Notes: generated by a model not told the origin, from the sequence alone. A stretch of DNA of 23,944 nt from Chloroflexota bacterium (GCA_014360745.1 JACIWY010000008.1:1-23944); one strand, 5' to 3'. Positions 14,914-23,588 are shown, counted from the first letter of the stretch. Program-made: numbers and translations.

Positions 14914-16074
14914 ATGTCCGAATCGGCCTACCCGGCAACCGACAAAACCCATATACCCCTATCCGCCTGGCGACGCATCGTGGTCAAGGTGGGCACCAGC
15001 ACGCTGACCGCCGGCAGCGGCCGGCTCAACCCGCCGCGCATGGTCGATCTCGTCCGCCAGTTGGCCGGGCTGCGCCAAAGGGGCATCGATGTCGTCCTGG
15101 TTTCTTCGGGAGCGCAACAGGCTGGCCGAGAGCGGCTCGGGCAAGCACACGAGCGCAAGAGCATCCCCTATAAGCAGATGCTGGCCGCCGTCGGGCAAAG
15201 CCGATTGATGCACCTCTGGGAACAGTATTTCGAGCTGTACGATCTAATCGTCGCCCAGGTGTTATTGACGCGCGAGGATATCGAGGATCGCCATCGCTAT
15301 CTCAACGTGCGTGATACGTTCGAGAGCCTCCTGCAGCGGGGCATCGTGCCCATCGTGAACGAAAACGACGCCGTGGCCACCGACGAGATCAAAGTGGGCG
15401 AAAATGATAGCCTGGCCGCCATGGTGGCCAATTTGATCGAGGCCGATCTGCTCATCCTGCTGACCGACATCGACGGTCTCTACACCGCCGACCCGACGGT
15501 GGACCCCCAGGCGACGCTCATCGAGCGGGTGGAACATATCGATCGCTCCATCTATGAGCTGGCCAAGGGCGCCCAGTCGGAGATGGGCACTGGCGGAATG
15601 TATACCAAGATCTTGGCCGCGGATATGGCCGTGCGCTCTGGCACCTCGGTGGTTATCGCCAACGGCGGACGCGAGAACGTGCTGGCTGGCATCGCCAACG
15701 GCTCCGTGCCGGCCACCTGGTTCCCGGCGCACATCACGCCCACCGAGGGGCGCAAGCGCTGGCTTTTGGCCCATTCCTCGACCGCTGGCTGCTTGCGCAT
15801 CGACGACGGCGCCAAGCGCGCCCTGCTCGAACGCGGCAAGAGCCTGTTGCCGGTGGGCATCATCGAGGTGCTGGGCGACTTTGAACGGGGGGCGATCGTC
15901 GGCGTGCGCGATCGGGCCGGCCAAGAGATCGCCCGCGGCTTGGTCAAGTATAGCTCGCGCGACCTGCGCCGCATCTTGGGGCAGCATTCCGGGGATATTG
16001 CCGACATCCTCGGTTACGACTATGGGCCTGAGATCATCCATCGCGACAAGATGGTCCTCTTGGCTTCGCGCTAG
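14914..16074 (+). CDS. proB: Glutamate 5-kinase
   Basis: ProB phosphorylates glutamate to gamma-glutamyl phosphate, the first step of proline synthesis and usually the proline-inhibited one. The 386-residue protein has the amino-acid-kinase domain with KVGTSTL (25-31), VVLVSSGAQQAG, VNENDAVA (NEND at 149-152), LLTDIDGLY and GTGGMYTK (225-232), then a C-terminal PUA domain (about 290-375) with LPVGI and GDFERGAIVGV, the usual two-domain form. ATG 14914 follows GGAGG by four bases; upstream reading into the promoter is excluded by the TATAAT position. It is divergent from the FtsK-like gene and leads proB-proA. Confidence 0.97.
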   Translation: MSESAYPATDKTHIPLSAWRRIVVKVGTSTLTAGSGRLNPPRMVDLVRQLAGLRQRGIDVVLVSSGAQQAGRERLGQAHERKSIPYKQMLAAVGQSRLMHLWEQYFELYDLIVAQVLLTREDIEDRHRYLNVRDTFESLLQRGIVPIVNENDAVATDEIKVGENDSLAAMVANLIEADLLILLTDIDGLYTADPTVDPQATLIERVEHIDRSIYELAKGAQSEMGTGGMYTKILAADMAVRSGTSVVIANGGRENVLAGIANGSVPATWFPAHITPTEGRKRWLLAHSSTAGCLRIDDGAKRALLERGKSLLPVGIIEVLGDFERGAIVGVRDRAGQEIARGLVKYSSRDLRRILGQHSGDIADILGYDYGPEIIHRDKMVLLASR

Positions 16075-16106
16075 CTGAGGGGTACATCGGAAGGTGCCCG
16101 TCAGCT
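16073..16106 (+). promoter_or_regulatory. Intercistronic hairpin between proB and proA
   Basis: A 13-position stem (AGCTGAGGGGTAC with GTGCCCGTCAGCT; eleven Watson-Crick pairs, one G-U, one mismatch) closes an 8-base loop directly after the proB stop. There is no T-tract, and a strong proA ribosome site follows, so it is more likely an mRNA-processing or stability element than a terminator. Confidence 0.45.
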
Positions 16107-16136
16107 CCTGCCAATGGTTTTAAGGAGGGTGCGAAC

Positions 16137-17414
16137 ATGAGCGAGGTGAACCTGGTACAGATGGGACAAACGGCCAGGAGGGCGGCCCGCAGCCTGGGTT
16201 TGCTTTCCACTGCGGCGCGCAACGCCTTATTAGAGGAAATAGCCCAACGGCTCGAAAGCGCGGGCGATGAGCTATGGCAGGCCAACCAAGCCGACGTGGC
16301 CGAGGCCCGCGAGGCCGGCGTGGCCCCGGCGCTCATCGACCGCTCGACCTTAACGCCCAAGCGCCTGGCGGGCATGATCCAGGGCTGCCGCGATGTGGCC
16401 GCTTTGCCCGATCCCCTCGGCGAGCTGTTCGACGGCAAAACGTTGCCCAACGGCATGCGCATTGCTAAGAAGCGGGTGCCCCTGGGCGTGGTCGCTGTGA
16501 TTTTCGAGTCGCGGCCCAACGTGACCATCGATATCAGCGCGCTCTGCCTCAAGACGGGCAACGCCGTGATCATGCGCGGCGGCCGCGAGAGCCTGCGCAC
16601 CAATCGCGTCCTCGCCGAGATGGTCCGCGCGGCCTGCCAGGCCCAGGGCGCGCCGGCTGATGCGGTGCAGCTCATCACCAGCACCGACCGCGCGTTAGTG
16701 CCGCAATTGCTCAAGATGGATGAGTATATCGACATGGTTATCCCGCGCGGCGGCACTGGCCTGCAGAACCTGGTCAAAGAACACGCCAAGATGCCGGTGA
16801 TCTATGGCGGCATCGGCGTGTGTCACCTCTTTGTCGACGAGAGCGCCGATCTGGCCCGTTCGTTGCCGGTGATCCACAACGCCAAGACGCAAGCCCCCTC
16901 GGTGTGCAACGCGCTGGACACCGTCTTGGTGCATCGCGCCGTGGCTGTCGAGTTCATCCCGCAGATGGTGCGCGACCTGCAGCGCGACGGCGTCAAGATC
17001 TATCTGGACGAACCTTCGCTGGCTACGCTCGAGGGCGCTGAGGGGATCGATCGCGGATTGATCGCCCCCGCCGGCCCCGACGCTTACGGCCAAGAGTTCT
17101 TGAGCCTGACCCTGTCGGTCAAAGTGGTCGATTCACTGGACGAAGCCATCGAGTTCATCGGCCGCTATGGCACCAACCACTCCGACGGCATCTTGACCAA
17201 TAACTATCAACACGCCATGCGTTTCCTGGACGAGATCGACTCGGCTTGTGTGTACGTCAACGCCAGCACGCGCTTTACCGATGGCGGCCAATTCGGCTTG
17301 GGCGCCGAGGTAGCCATCAGCACCCAACGCCTGCACGCCCGTGGCCCCATGGCGCTCGAGGCGCTCACCACCTACAAGTGGATCGTCCAGGGCGATTATC
17401 ACGTTCGCGTATAG
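16137..17414 (+). CDS. proA: Gamma-glutamyl phosphate reductase
   Basis: ProA reduces gamma-glutamyl phosphate with NADPH to glutamate 5-semialdehyde, which cyclises towards proline. The 425-residue protein has the family aldehyde-dehydrogenase-like fold: RVPLGVVAVIFESRPNVT, LKTGNAVIMRGG, DMVIPRGG, and the catalytic cysteine C257 in APSVCNALDT. The C-terminal half has EFLSLTLSVKVV and FGLGAEVAISTQRLHARGP. ATG 16137 is preceded by AAGGAGG at eight bases. It forms the proBA operon, and the FAD oxidoreductase starts 23 bases later. Confidence 0.97.
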   Translation: MSEVNLVQMGQTARRAARSLGLLSTAARNALLEEIAQRLESAGDELWQANQADVAEAREAGVAPALIDRSTLTPKRLAGMIQGCRDVAALPDPLGELFDGKTLPNGMRIAKKRVPLGVVAVIFESRPNVTIDISALCLKTGNAVIMRGGRESLRTNRVLAEMVRAACQAQGAPADAVQLITSTDRALVPQLLKMDEYIDMVIPRGGTGLQNLVKEHAKMPVIYGGIGVCHLFVDESADLARSLPVIHNAKTQAPSVCNALDTVLVHRAVAVEFIPQMVRDLQRDGVKIYLDEPSLATLEGAEGIDRGLIAPAGPDAYGQEFLSLTLSVKVVDSLDEAIEFIGRYGTNHSDGILTNNYQHAMRFLDEIDSACVYVNASTRFTDGGQFGLGAEVAISTQRLHARGPMALEALTTYKWIVQGDYHVRV

Positions 17415-17437
17415 AGGGGACGAACCCAGGAGGGATT

Positions 17438-18835
17438 ATGCGCACGATCAGTGAGCCTGCAAGAGAGATCCCCGTCGTGGCCGAGGCCGATGTGGTCGTT
17501 TGTGGCGGAGGGCCGGGGGGCTTTTCCGCGGCCATCGCCGCAGCGCGGCATGGCGCCAAGACGATCCTCATCGAACGATACGGTTTCCTCGGCGGGCTGG
17601 CTACCGCCGGCCTGGTCGCGCCCATCTTGGGCCATACCGCCTCGCGCAGCAGTACGCCCATCGTTGAGGGCATCCTGCGCGAGATCACCGAGCGGATGCA
17701 CGCCCTCAACGGTGCCCCGGCCTGGGAGGATACCCTCTCGCGCTGGGGGATCGAGTTTGACGCCGAGGCGCTCAAGATCGTCCTGGACGAGATGACCCAA
17801 GAGGCCGGCGTGCAACTGATGCTGCATACCTACCTCGCCGATGCGGCCCTGGCCGGCGAAGAGATCGCCGCGGTCATTGTAGAGAACAAATCGGGCCGGC
17901 AGGCGGTGGCGGGCCGCGTGTTCATCGACGCCACCGGCGACGCCGACATCGCCGCCCGGGCCGGTGCGCCTACTACCAAGGGCCGCGCCTTTGACGGGCG
18001 CGTCGAATCGATGGGCTCCTTCTTCCATCTGGCCGGCTTTCAACCCCTGTCCGACGAACGCAAGCGCGAGCTGCGCCAGCAGATCGAACGCGAGATGGAG
18101 GACGGCCGCTTTCATTTTTACAACGCCGGCTTTTTCAACACCTGTGCCTATCACAAAGACCATACCTCGGCCAACATGACCCGCGTCGCCGGGGATTCGA
18201 CCCAAGCCGCGGATATGACCCGCGCCGAGTTGAGCGTGCGTCGCGAAGTCTGGGAGCTGCTGCGCTATCTGCGCGCGCATGTCCCCGAGTTCCAAGACGC
18301 CTACATGCAGCAGACCTCGCCCCAGGTGGGCCCGCGCGAGAGCCGCCAGATTGTGGGGCCTTATCGCTTAACGGGCGAGGATATTGTCGCCGGGCGCAAA
18401 TTCGACGATGCCGTCGCCCGAGGGTCTTGGTGGGTTGACATCCACTGCCCATTGGGGCACACCTACCCCGTCCATCTGTGCGTGGCCAGTTGCCCCAAGG
18501 GGGAGGAGTGTCCCTTCTGGGTCGCCGAGTTTTCGGGCAAACGGGAACCTATGCGGCGCGATCGCGAGTCGCTTTATCCACCTCAGGGCGACTGGTACGA
18601 TATCCCCTACCGCTGCCTTTTATCGGTGGGCGTGCCGAACTTGCTGGCCTCCGGGCGCTGCATCTCAGCCACGCACGAGGGGATGGCCGGGGCGCGGGTG
18701 ATGGGCACCTGCATCGCCATCGGCCAGGCGGCGGGCACCGCCGCCGCCCTGGCGTTGGCCGAAAATCTGCCCTTGGCGGGGATCCACGTCCAAAAGCTCC
18801 AGCAGATGCTGCGCGAGGACGGGCAACTCGTCTAG
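17438..18835 (+). CDS. FAD-dependent oxidoreductase (FAD_oxidored family)
   Basis: This is a flavoprotein of the GIDA-like FAD_oxidored group; the substrate is unknown. The 465-residue protein starts with a Rossmann dinucleotide site VVCGGGPGG (20-28) and acidic E46, followed by GFLGGLATAG (49-58). The second FAD-contact motif is FIDATGDADIAARAG (162-176), and the family hallmark GPRESRQIVGPYRLT spans 298-312. The C-terminal FAD region has LLASGRCISATHEGMAGARV and GQAAGTAAALA. Four cysteines at 337, 348, 352 and 358 are clustered (CxxxCx5C in the last three) and might bind metal or support redox chemistry; that is inference. ATG 17438 follows AGGAGGG. It is 23 bases after proA, so it is probably co-transcribed with proline synthesis genes, although no known proline step requires it. 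No signal peptide is visible. Confidence 0.88.
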   Translation: MRTISEPAREIPVVAEADVVVCGGGPGGFSAAIAAARHGAKTILIERYGFLGGLATAGLVAPILGHTASRSSTPIVEGILREITERMHALNGAPAWEDTLSRWGIEFDAEALKIVLDEMTQEAGVQLMLHTYLADAALAGEEIAAVIVENKSGRQAVAGRVFIDATGDADIAARAGAPTTKGRAFDGRVESMGSFFHLAGFQPLSDERKRELRQQIEREMEDGRFHFYNAGFFNTCAYHKDHTSANMTRVAGDSTQAADMTRAELSVRREVWELLRYLRAHVPEFQDAYMQQTSPQVGPRESRQIVGPYRLTGEDIVAGRKFDDAVARGSWWVDIHCPLGHTYPVHLCVASCPKGEECPFWVAEFSGKREPMRRDRESLYPPQGDWYDIPYRCLLSVGVPNLLASGRCISATHEGMAGARVMGTCIAIGQAAGTAAALALAENLPLAGIHVQKLQQMLREDGQLV

Positions 18836-18844
18836 CGGGCCGAG

Positions 18845-19996
18845 CTAGATGCGATGGGTGAATTTGAGCACCGAGCTGGGCGGCTTGGGCGGCCCGGCCA
18901 GTTGCCGGGTGCGCTCGAACCAGGCCCGCTGCACGGCGGTGCCGCCGGCCCAATCCAGGCAGGGCACCCGCTGATGGCTGCGGATCAGGTTCCCCCATGA
19001 AACGTGCTCCTCGATACAAACCTGGAGATGCTCCAGGTCGCCCCCGCTGTCTTGGGAGAGGTCTTGGGGCGTCTCTTGGATATCTTCATTAAAGACGATG
19101 GGCAGCATCTTGCCCGACACCACATAGGCGCGCTCGCGCAAGGCTGAGATGCCTTCGCGAATCTGGGCCGTGGAGAGCTTGTTCCCATGCGGCAACAGCA
19201 GATCCACGGCGCGCAAAAAGGCATCGGGAATCCGGGCTATGTTTTCTGGAATGCTATAAGGGGGCAATAAGCTGGCGCCGACATACACGTGTTGTTCTCG
19301 GCCGGTTCGGTTGCTGTACAGATCCACCGTGTCCTTGAGGTAATAGATCAGATTGTGGATGTGCGGCAGTTGCAGCGCCGGCCAATAGCGCCCCGATGGG
19401 CATTCGTTGGCCAGATCGATGATCAACCCCTGAGCGCCAGATCCCCGCTCCAAGAGCCATAACGTGGCATTCTCGATGGCGGCCTCTATGCATTCCTCGC
19501 GCACGCGACGATTGGCGCCTTGGTAAAAGTAATTGACGATCGGCACCATGTCCAGCTTTTTGGCTTGATCCAGGATGCGCCCAAGCCGGGCCATGAACGC
19601 CGGGCGCAGCGACCCATCGGGCGCAAAGGCGCTGGCGTCCACCGCTTCCACCGAAAGCCCCTTTGGTGGGGGGCTGGAGATAAAGGGATTCCCCCCTTGC
19701 AGGCCGATGGTAAAGGCGATGACGCCGTGCTCGCGCCAGAAGGGCATAGCCTGTACAAAAAGGTCGGTGTTGCGCTCCGGATCCCAGCGGCCAGTGTCGG
19801 GATAGGCCCAATCGTCGCGCCCGTCGCCGTCGTAGTCGTGCGTGTCGCTCAGATCGTCGAAAATGCCGTTGATGACCCGATGGTTGAGCAACAACCCAGC
19901 CAGGCGTTCGTCGGCGCGGGGGAACCCTGCCCCCGCCGTGTAGGTGGGTGCCCCGCCCTGGTAAAAGCTCCCCTCTCGAATGGTCAACTCCAGCAT
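18845..19996 (-). CDS. Putative TIM-barrel glycoside hydrolase-like protein (clan GH-A-like)
   Basis: I do not recognise a named family, but the 383-residue protein looks like a GH5-like (beta/alpha)8 barrel. Evidence is the strand-end motif LIIDLANE (191-198), where an Asn-Glu pair is typical of the GH-A acid/base, and MLPIVFNED (297-305), where E304 stands in the position of a nucleophile at the end of a late strand. Strand-like segments GVIAFTIG (91-98) and MVPIVNYFY (150-158) fit barrel spacing. Residues 54-62 (DYDGDGRDD) look like a calcium-binding loop. There is no signal peptide, so it appears cytoplasmic. ATG 19996 follows GGGGAGG; the open frame continues to 20281 without sense. It converges with the FAD oxidoreductase, with only nine bases between the stops. 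Function is inferred from motifs alone. Confidence 0.65.
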   Translation of the reverse strand: MLELTIREGSFYQGGAPTYTAGAGFPRADERLAGLLLNHRVINGIFDDLSDTHDYDGDGRDDWAYPDTGRWDPERNTDLFVQAMPFWREHGVIAFTIGLQGGNPFISSPPPKGLSVEAVDASAFAPDGSLRPAFMARLGRILDQAKKLDMVPIVNYFYQGANRRVREECIEAAIENATLWLLERGSGAQGLIIDLANECPSGRYWPALQLPHIHNLIYYLKDTVDLYSNRTGREQHVYVGASLLPPYSIPENIARIPDAFLRAVDLLLPHGNKLSTAQIREGISALRERAYVVSGKMLPIVFNEDIQETPQDLSQDSGGDLEHLQVCIEEHVSWGNLIRSHQRVPCLDWAGGTAVQRAWFERTRQLAGPPKPPSSVLKFTHRI

Positions 19997-20080
19997 TTCG
20001 CCTCCCCGCCCTTGTAGTTTCGTCTCTGCTTCATGGTAACATAGCCGATCGGCGAGGGCAAGGGCGTGGTCTCTCACTTT

Positions 20081-20110
20081 TTGACCCTCCACGCTCCTCT
20101 GTGTTAGAGT
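20081..20110 (+). promoter_or_regulatory. Putative promoter of hybrid kinase gene
   Basis: TTGACC (20081-20086) and TAGAGT (20105-20110) are 18 bases apart. An in-frame GTG at 20109 would overlap this -10, which argues for a start further downstream. Confidence 0.4.
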
Positions 20111-20189
20111 GTGTACGAGCGTACATAATAGAGCCCCAGAGAAGGGGCGAATCGTGAGGGTGCTTGCGGCACCAGGAGTGCAAAAGACC

Positions 20190-22460
20190 ATGGCAGTGAC
20201 CGATGACGCGCTTTGGAATTCAACCCTCGATCTCACGGCCGACCTGGAGGATCTGCGTCGCGGGCTTTTGCCCCTTTTCATGGCTCCGTTTTGCCTCGTG
20301 CCCTTTGCCTGGGCCGCCTACGCCAACCGTGCTTCCTCAGGATTGACCTACGTCGATCTCGCCGTCGCGCTCCTCATCCCCGTCGTGCTCCTTGTGCTCT
20401 GGCTGCGCACGCGCCACTTTTATTGGGCGTGTGCGGCCTTGTTGGGCGGGTTGATCGCCTCGCAAAGCTTGCTTCTGGCGGTTTATCCCGACGAGCTCAT
20501 CGCGGCATATGGCCTGCTAATACCCCTCATCGGCTATGCCCTCGTGAGCGCAAAGGCAGCCTTGGCCGTTTTGTTTGCCACTTGGGCCGCGAATATCGGC
20601 TCGTGGATATTCTTGAGCCCCGCGCCCCTCTCGCCAAGCAGGGCGGTGGCGCTCTTGTTGCTCTACCTCCTCGTCTTGGCCGTAACGTGGCTCGCCGCGC
20701 GGCCGCTGCGCGCTTCCATCGGCTGGGCACTCGCCGGTTGGGAACAAGCCCGCCAACTCTTGGGCGAGACCCGCGAGCGCCGTTTCGAGCTCTATCGCGC
20801 CCTGCGTGCCTTGGAGGAAGCCACCTACCGTATAGAGCGGATGAACCATGAGCTGATCCTGGCGCGGCGAGAGGCCGAGGAAGCCCGCGCCCAGAAGGCG
20901 CGTTTCGTGGCTATTGTAAGCCACGAGTTGCGCGGACCGCTGAACCTGATTTTGGGCTACAGCCGGCTCATGGCCATGTCACCGGAGAGCTACCCGGAGC
21001 CGCTGCCCCTCTGCTACCGCGCCGACGTCGTCACTGTGTACAGGAACAGCCGCCTTCTGGCCAGCCTGGTCGACGATATCTTGGATCTGTCGCAGATCGA
21101 GGCCGACAAGCTCCCGCTGGTCAAGGAGCGCACCGACCTAAAGGCCCATGTCATCGACGAGGTGGTCGGCGCCATCGAGCCGTTGGCGAGGCGCAAAGGG
21201 TTGTACATCGAATGTCGCTTGCCCCAGGAGCTCCCCATGCTCATCGCCGACCGCGTGCGCCTGCGCCAGGTGCTTTTAAACTTGCTCATGAACGCCGTGC
21301 GCCTCACCGAGCGAGGGGGGATTACGCTGGAGGTCATCCCGCAAGAATCCAGCGTGGAGGTGCTCGTGCGCGATACCGGCCCCGGCATGTCCGCCGAGGA
21401 GATGCGCCGCATTTTTCAAGAGTTTCACCATGGGGACAAGGAGGGCGATGGTGGCGACCGCGAAGCGCGCGGCACCGGCCTTGGCCTGCCGATCTGTAAG
21501 CAGCTCATAGAGCTCCATGGCGGGCGCATCTCTGTGGAAAGCGAGTTGGGCGTGGGAACGACTTTTCGCTTCACGCTGCCTGCGCTGGGGGCCGAGTTGC
21601 CGACCGCCAAACGCATTGGGCAGGTAGGGACGAAGCCGGGCATAAAGCGGGATCGGGTGCTCGTCCATGCTTCGGGGCACATCGTGCGTTTGATCTCTCG
21701 TTATCTCGAGCGCTACGAAGTGCTCGGCGTGGCCGACGAGCGAGAGCTGCTCAACATGGTGGAAGAGCTGCACCCGAGGGCCATCCTCACCTCGTCAGAA
21801 TGTGCCGCCACCTTGCAAGGGCTGCTCCCCGACCCTTATGACGTGCCCATCCTGAGCTGCCCATGGCTAGGCGGCGACGGCCGCCTCAACGACATCCTCT
21901 CCTACCTCGTCAAACCGGTATCCGTCGAGGCGTTGCACGCCGTGATCGGCCAGGTCGAACACGAGCGCGGCGAGACGACCGTCTTGCTCGTGGACGACGA
22001 TCCGGAGGCGGTCAGGTTGCTGGAAACCTTGTTGATGACCATCCCCCGACCCTATCGCGTGCTAAAAGCCTTTAACGGGGCCCAGGCGTTGGCCACGATG
22101 CAGACGGTCGCGCCCGATGTGGTATTATTGGATCTGGTCATGCCGGGGATGGATGGGCTGCAAACGCTGGCCGCCATGCGCGAGCAAGAGCACCTGCGTC
22201 ATGTGCCCGTGGTCATTGTGTCGGCGCGCGATTGGGCAGATGGGCAGATTGCGCTCGAAACGCCGATCACCTTGCGCCGCAAAAAGCCGTTGGATATGAG
22301 CACGAGCATCAGGTTGTTGGGGGCGATCCTGGAGGTGATGACAGCGGATTACCTTGGCGGCTCAGCAGATCTCCCACCGCTTTCAGCAGCGCCTCGCGGC
22401 CAATCGGCTTTTCCAACACCCGGTCGGCGCCGAGCGCCAGCGCCAGGCTCGGTTGGCTGA
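20190..22460 (+). CDS. Membrane hybrid histidine kinase with two receiver-like domains
   Basis: This is a sensor kinase that should autophosphorylate on His and pass phosphate to its own receiver. Numbered from ATG 20190 (AGGAG 11 bases upstream; GTG 20154 after GAAGGGG is an alternative), residues 24-172 hold five or six membrane helices and no large extracellular domain, so the signal is probably sensed in the membrane. A coiled coil (about 184-237) leads to HisKA with SHELRGPLN (H245). The HATPase has N-box NLLMNA (364-369), DTGPGM (395-400) and GTGLGL (428-433), all intact. Residues 486-590 look like a receiver that keeps LVKP (K575) but lacks the acidic pocket and phospho-Asp. Residues 596-717 are a complete receiver (D602-D604, D648, S678, K699). 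The last 40 residues are Pro/Ala/Arg-rich and antisense to the neighbouring gene, so the original stop may have been lost. Confidence 0.92.
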   Translation: MAVTDDALWNSTLDLTADLEDLRRGLLPLFMAPFCLVPFAWAAYANRASSGLTYVDLAVALLIPVVLLVLWLRTRHFYWACAALLGGLIASQSLLLAVYPDELIAAYGLLIPLIGYALVSAKAALAVLFATWAANIGSWIFLSPAPLSPSRAVALLLLYLLVLAVTWLAARPLRASIGWALAGWEQARQLLGETRERRFELYRALRALEEATYRIERMNHELILARREAEEARAQKARFVAIVSHELRGPLNLILGYSRLMAMSPESYPEPLPLCYRADVVTVYRNSRLLASLVDDILDLSQIEADKLPLVKERTDLKAHVIDEVVGAIEPLARRKGLYIECRLPQELPMLIADRVRLRQVLLNLLMNAVRLTERGGITLEVIPQESSVEVLVRDTGPGMSAEEMRRIFQEFHHGDKEGDGGDREARGTGLGLPICKQLIELHGGRISVESELGVGTTFRFTLPALGAELPTAKRIGQVGTKPGIKRDRVLVHASGHIVRLISRYLERYEVLGVADERELLNMVEELHPRAILTSSECAATLQGLLPDPYDVPILSCPWLGGDGRLNDILSYLVKPVSVEALHAVIGQVEHERGETTVLLVDDDPEAVRLLETLLMTIPRPYRVLKAFNGAQALATMQTVAPDVVLLDLVMPGMDGLQTLAAMREQEHLRHVPVVIVSARDWADGQIALETPITLRRKKPLDMSTSIRLLGAILEVMTADYLGGSADLPPLSAAPRGQSAFPTPGRRRAPAPGSVG

Positions 22461-23544
22461 GCACCGAACAGACGATCACCGGCACGGTGCTCGTCTGTGG
22501 GTCGGCGCGCAGCGAGCGCAGGAACTTCCAGCCGTCCTGATGGGGCATGAGCACATCCAACAGGACGATATCCGGCCGATGTTGATGCAGCAGCGCTAGG
22601 GCTTGTTCTACGCTGCGCGCCTGCTTGACCACGTAAAGTTTGCTTAAATAGCGGGTGTACAGCCCGACGGTATCGGGATCGTCGTCGATCACCAAAATGA
22701 CCCGAGGCTCGGGCAGCGGGATGAGAATGCGAAATGTCAAGCCACCCGGTCCTTCCAACCGGCCGCCGCATGCCTCCAGCAGCACCCTACAAACCCGCAT
22801 CTCCGGCGAGTGTTCCAGGGCTTCTTGGGCCTTTGCAGGGCGCAGAGGACCGATCTCCCAAACCAAATGCCCTTCCTCCAGCGAGGCGCTGATCTCCAGC
22901 GTGGTGCTGCGGATCGCGGGCAGCGCGCAGGTGAGCACATTGAGGACAATCTGCGCCAGGAGCGCGGGATCGCCATAGACCACCGTTGGGCTGGCCGGCC
23001 CCCGAATGCGAAGCGCGATGCCCAGGTCGTCCGTCAAGGGGCGGATCGTCTCGGCAATATGCTGGAGGATTTCGCCCAGGTCGCACCGCTCGTGGGCCGA
23101 GCCGTGCGCGAACCGGCGGGCCTCGACGAGGTCTTGGCTCTCCGCCGGCAATTCCGGGCGGGCGGGGCCATCGCTTTCGACCAAGCCATACCGACTCCAC
23201 AGCACCTCCGCCACGGCTTCGATGGCCCGCTTCTGATAACGCCGAAAAGAGCGCGGGCTTAGCCCCACCGCCTCGCAGGTCTGTTCTACGGTCAGGCCCT
23301 GGATGTAGTGTAGCCAGAGGATGCGATAGCCGAACCAAGCCGGCTGTTCCAGAGGCACCGCGTCATCGGGCTTGAGGGATTCTATGACCTCCCAGAGCAC
23401 GTCGCGCAAGGCCTCGCCTTTGCTGCCGCCGGGCGCCACGCGCAGGGGCAGGAGCTCTCCCAGCGGGTGCGTCTGCATGGAGGCGGGATCATATAGGTTG
23501 GTCAGAGCGTTGCGCACATGGCGTTCAAAGGTCTCTCTGCGCAT
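22309..23544 (-). CDS. HTH / degenerate HATPase / receiver protein
   Basis: The 411-residue protein joins three parts. Residues about 68-118 resemble sigma-70 region 4 (LHYIQGLTVEQTCEAVGLSP, then a basic recognition helix SFRRYQKRAIEA). Residues about 150-277 follow the course of a histidine-kinase HATPase, but there is no phosphorylatable H-box, the essential N-box Asn is replaced by Cys (C206 in LNVLTCAL), and the G1 and G2 glycine motifs are gone, so ATP binding is unlikely. Residues 281-396 are an intact receiver (D287-D289, phospho-acceptor D330, S360, K379). ATG 23544 has AAGGTG upstream. It may be a DNA-binding response regulator whose phosphate comes from the convergent hybrid kinase; that is inference. 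Its 3' end, which encodes K379 and the last receiver helix, overlaps the kinase gene by 152 bases. Confidence 0.85.
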   Translation of the reverse strand: MRRETFERHVRNALTNLYDPASMQTHPLGELLPLRVAPGGSKGEALRDVLWEVIESLKPDDAVPLEQPAWFGYRILWLHYIQGLTVEQTCEAVGLSPRSFRRYQKRAIEAVAEVLWSRYGLVESDGPARPELPAESQDLVEARRFAHGSAHERCDLGEILQHIAETIRPLTDDLGIALRIRGPASPTVVYGDPALLAQIVLNVLTCALPAIRSTTLEISASLEEGHLVWEIGPLRPAKAQEALEHSPEMRVCRVLLEACGGRLEGPGGLTFRILIPLPEPRVILVIDDDPDTVGLYTRYLSKLYVVKQARSVEQALALLHQHRPDIVLLDVLMPHQDGWKFLRSLRADPQTSTVPVIVCSVLSQPSLALALGADRVLEKPIGREALLKAVGDLLSRQGNPLSSPPGSPPTT

Positions 23545-23588
23545 TGCCGCACCTTATTTGCAGCTTGACATGCGAAACCTTTGGCCTT

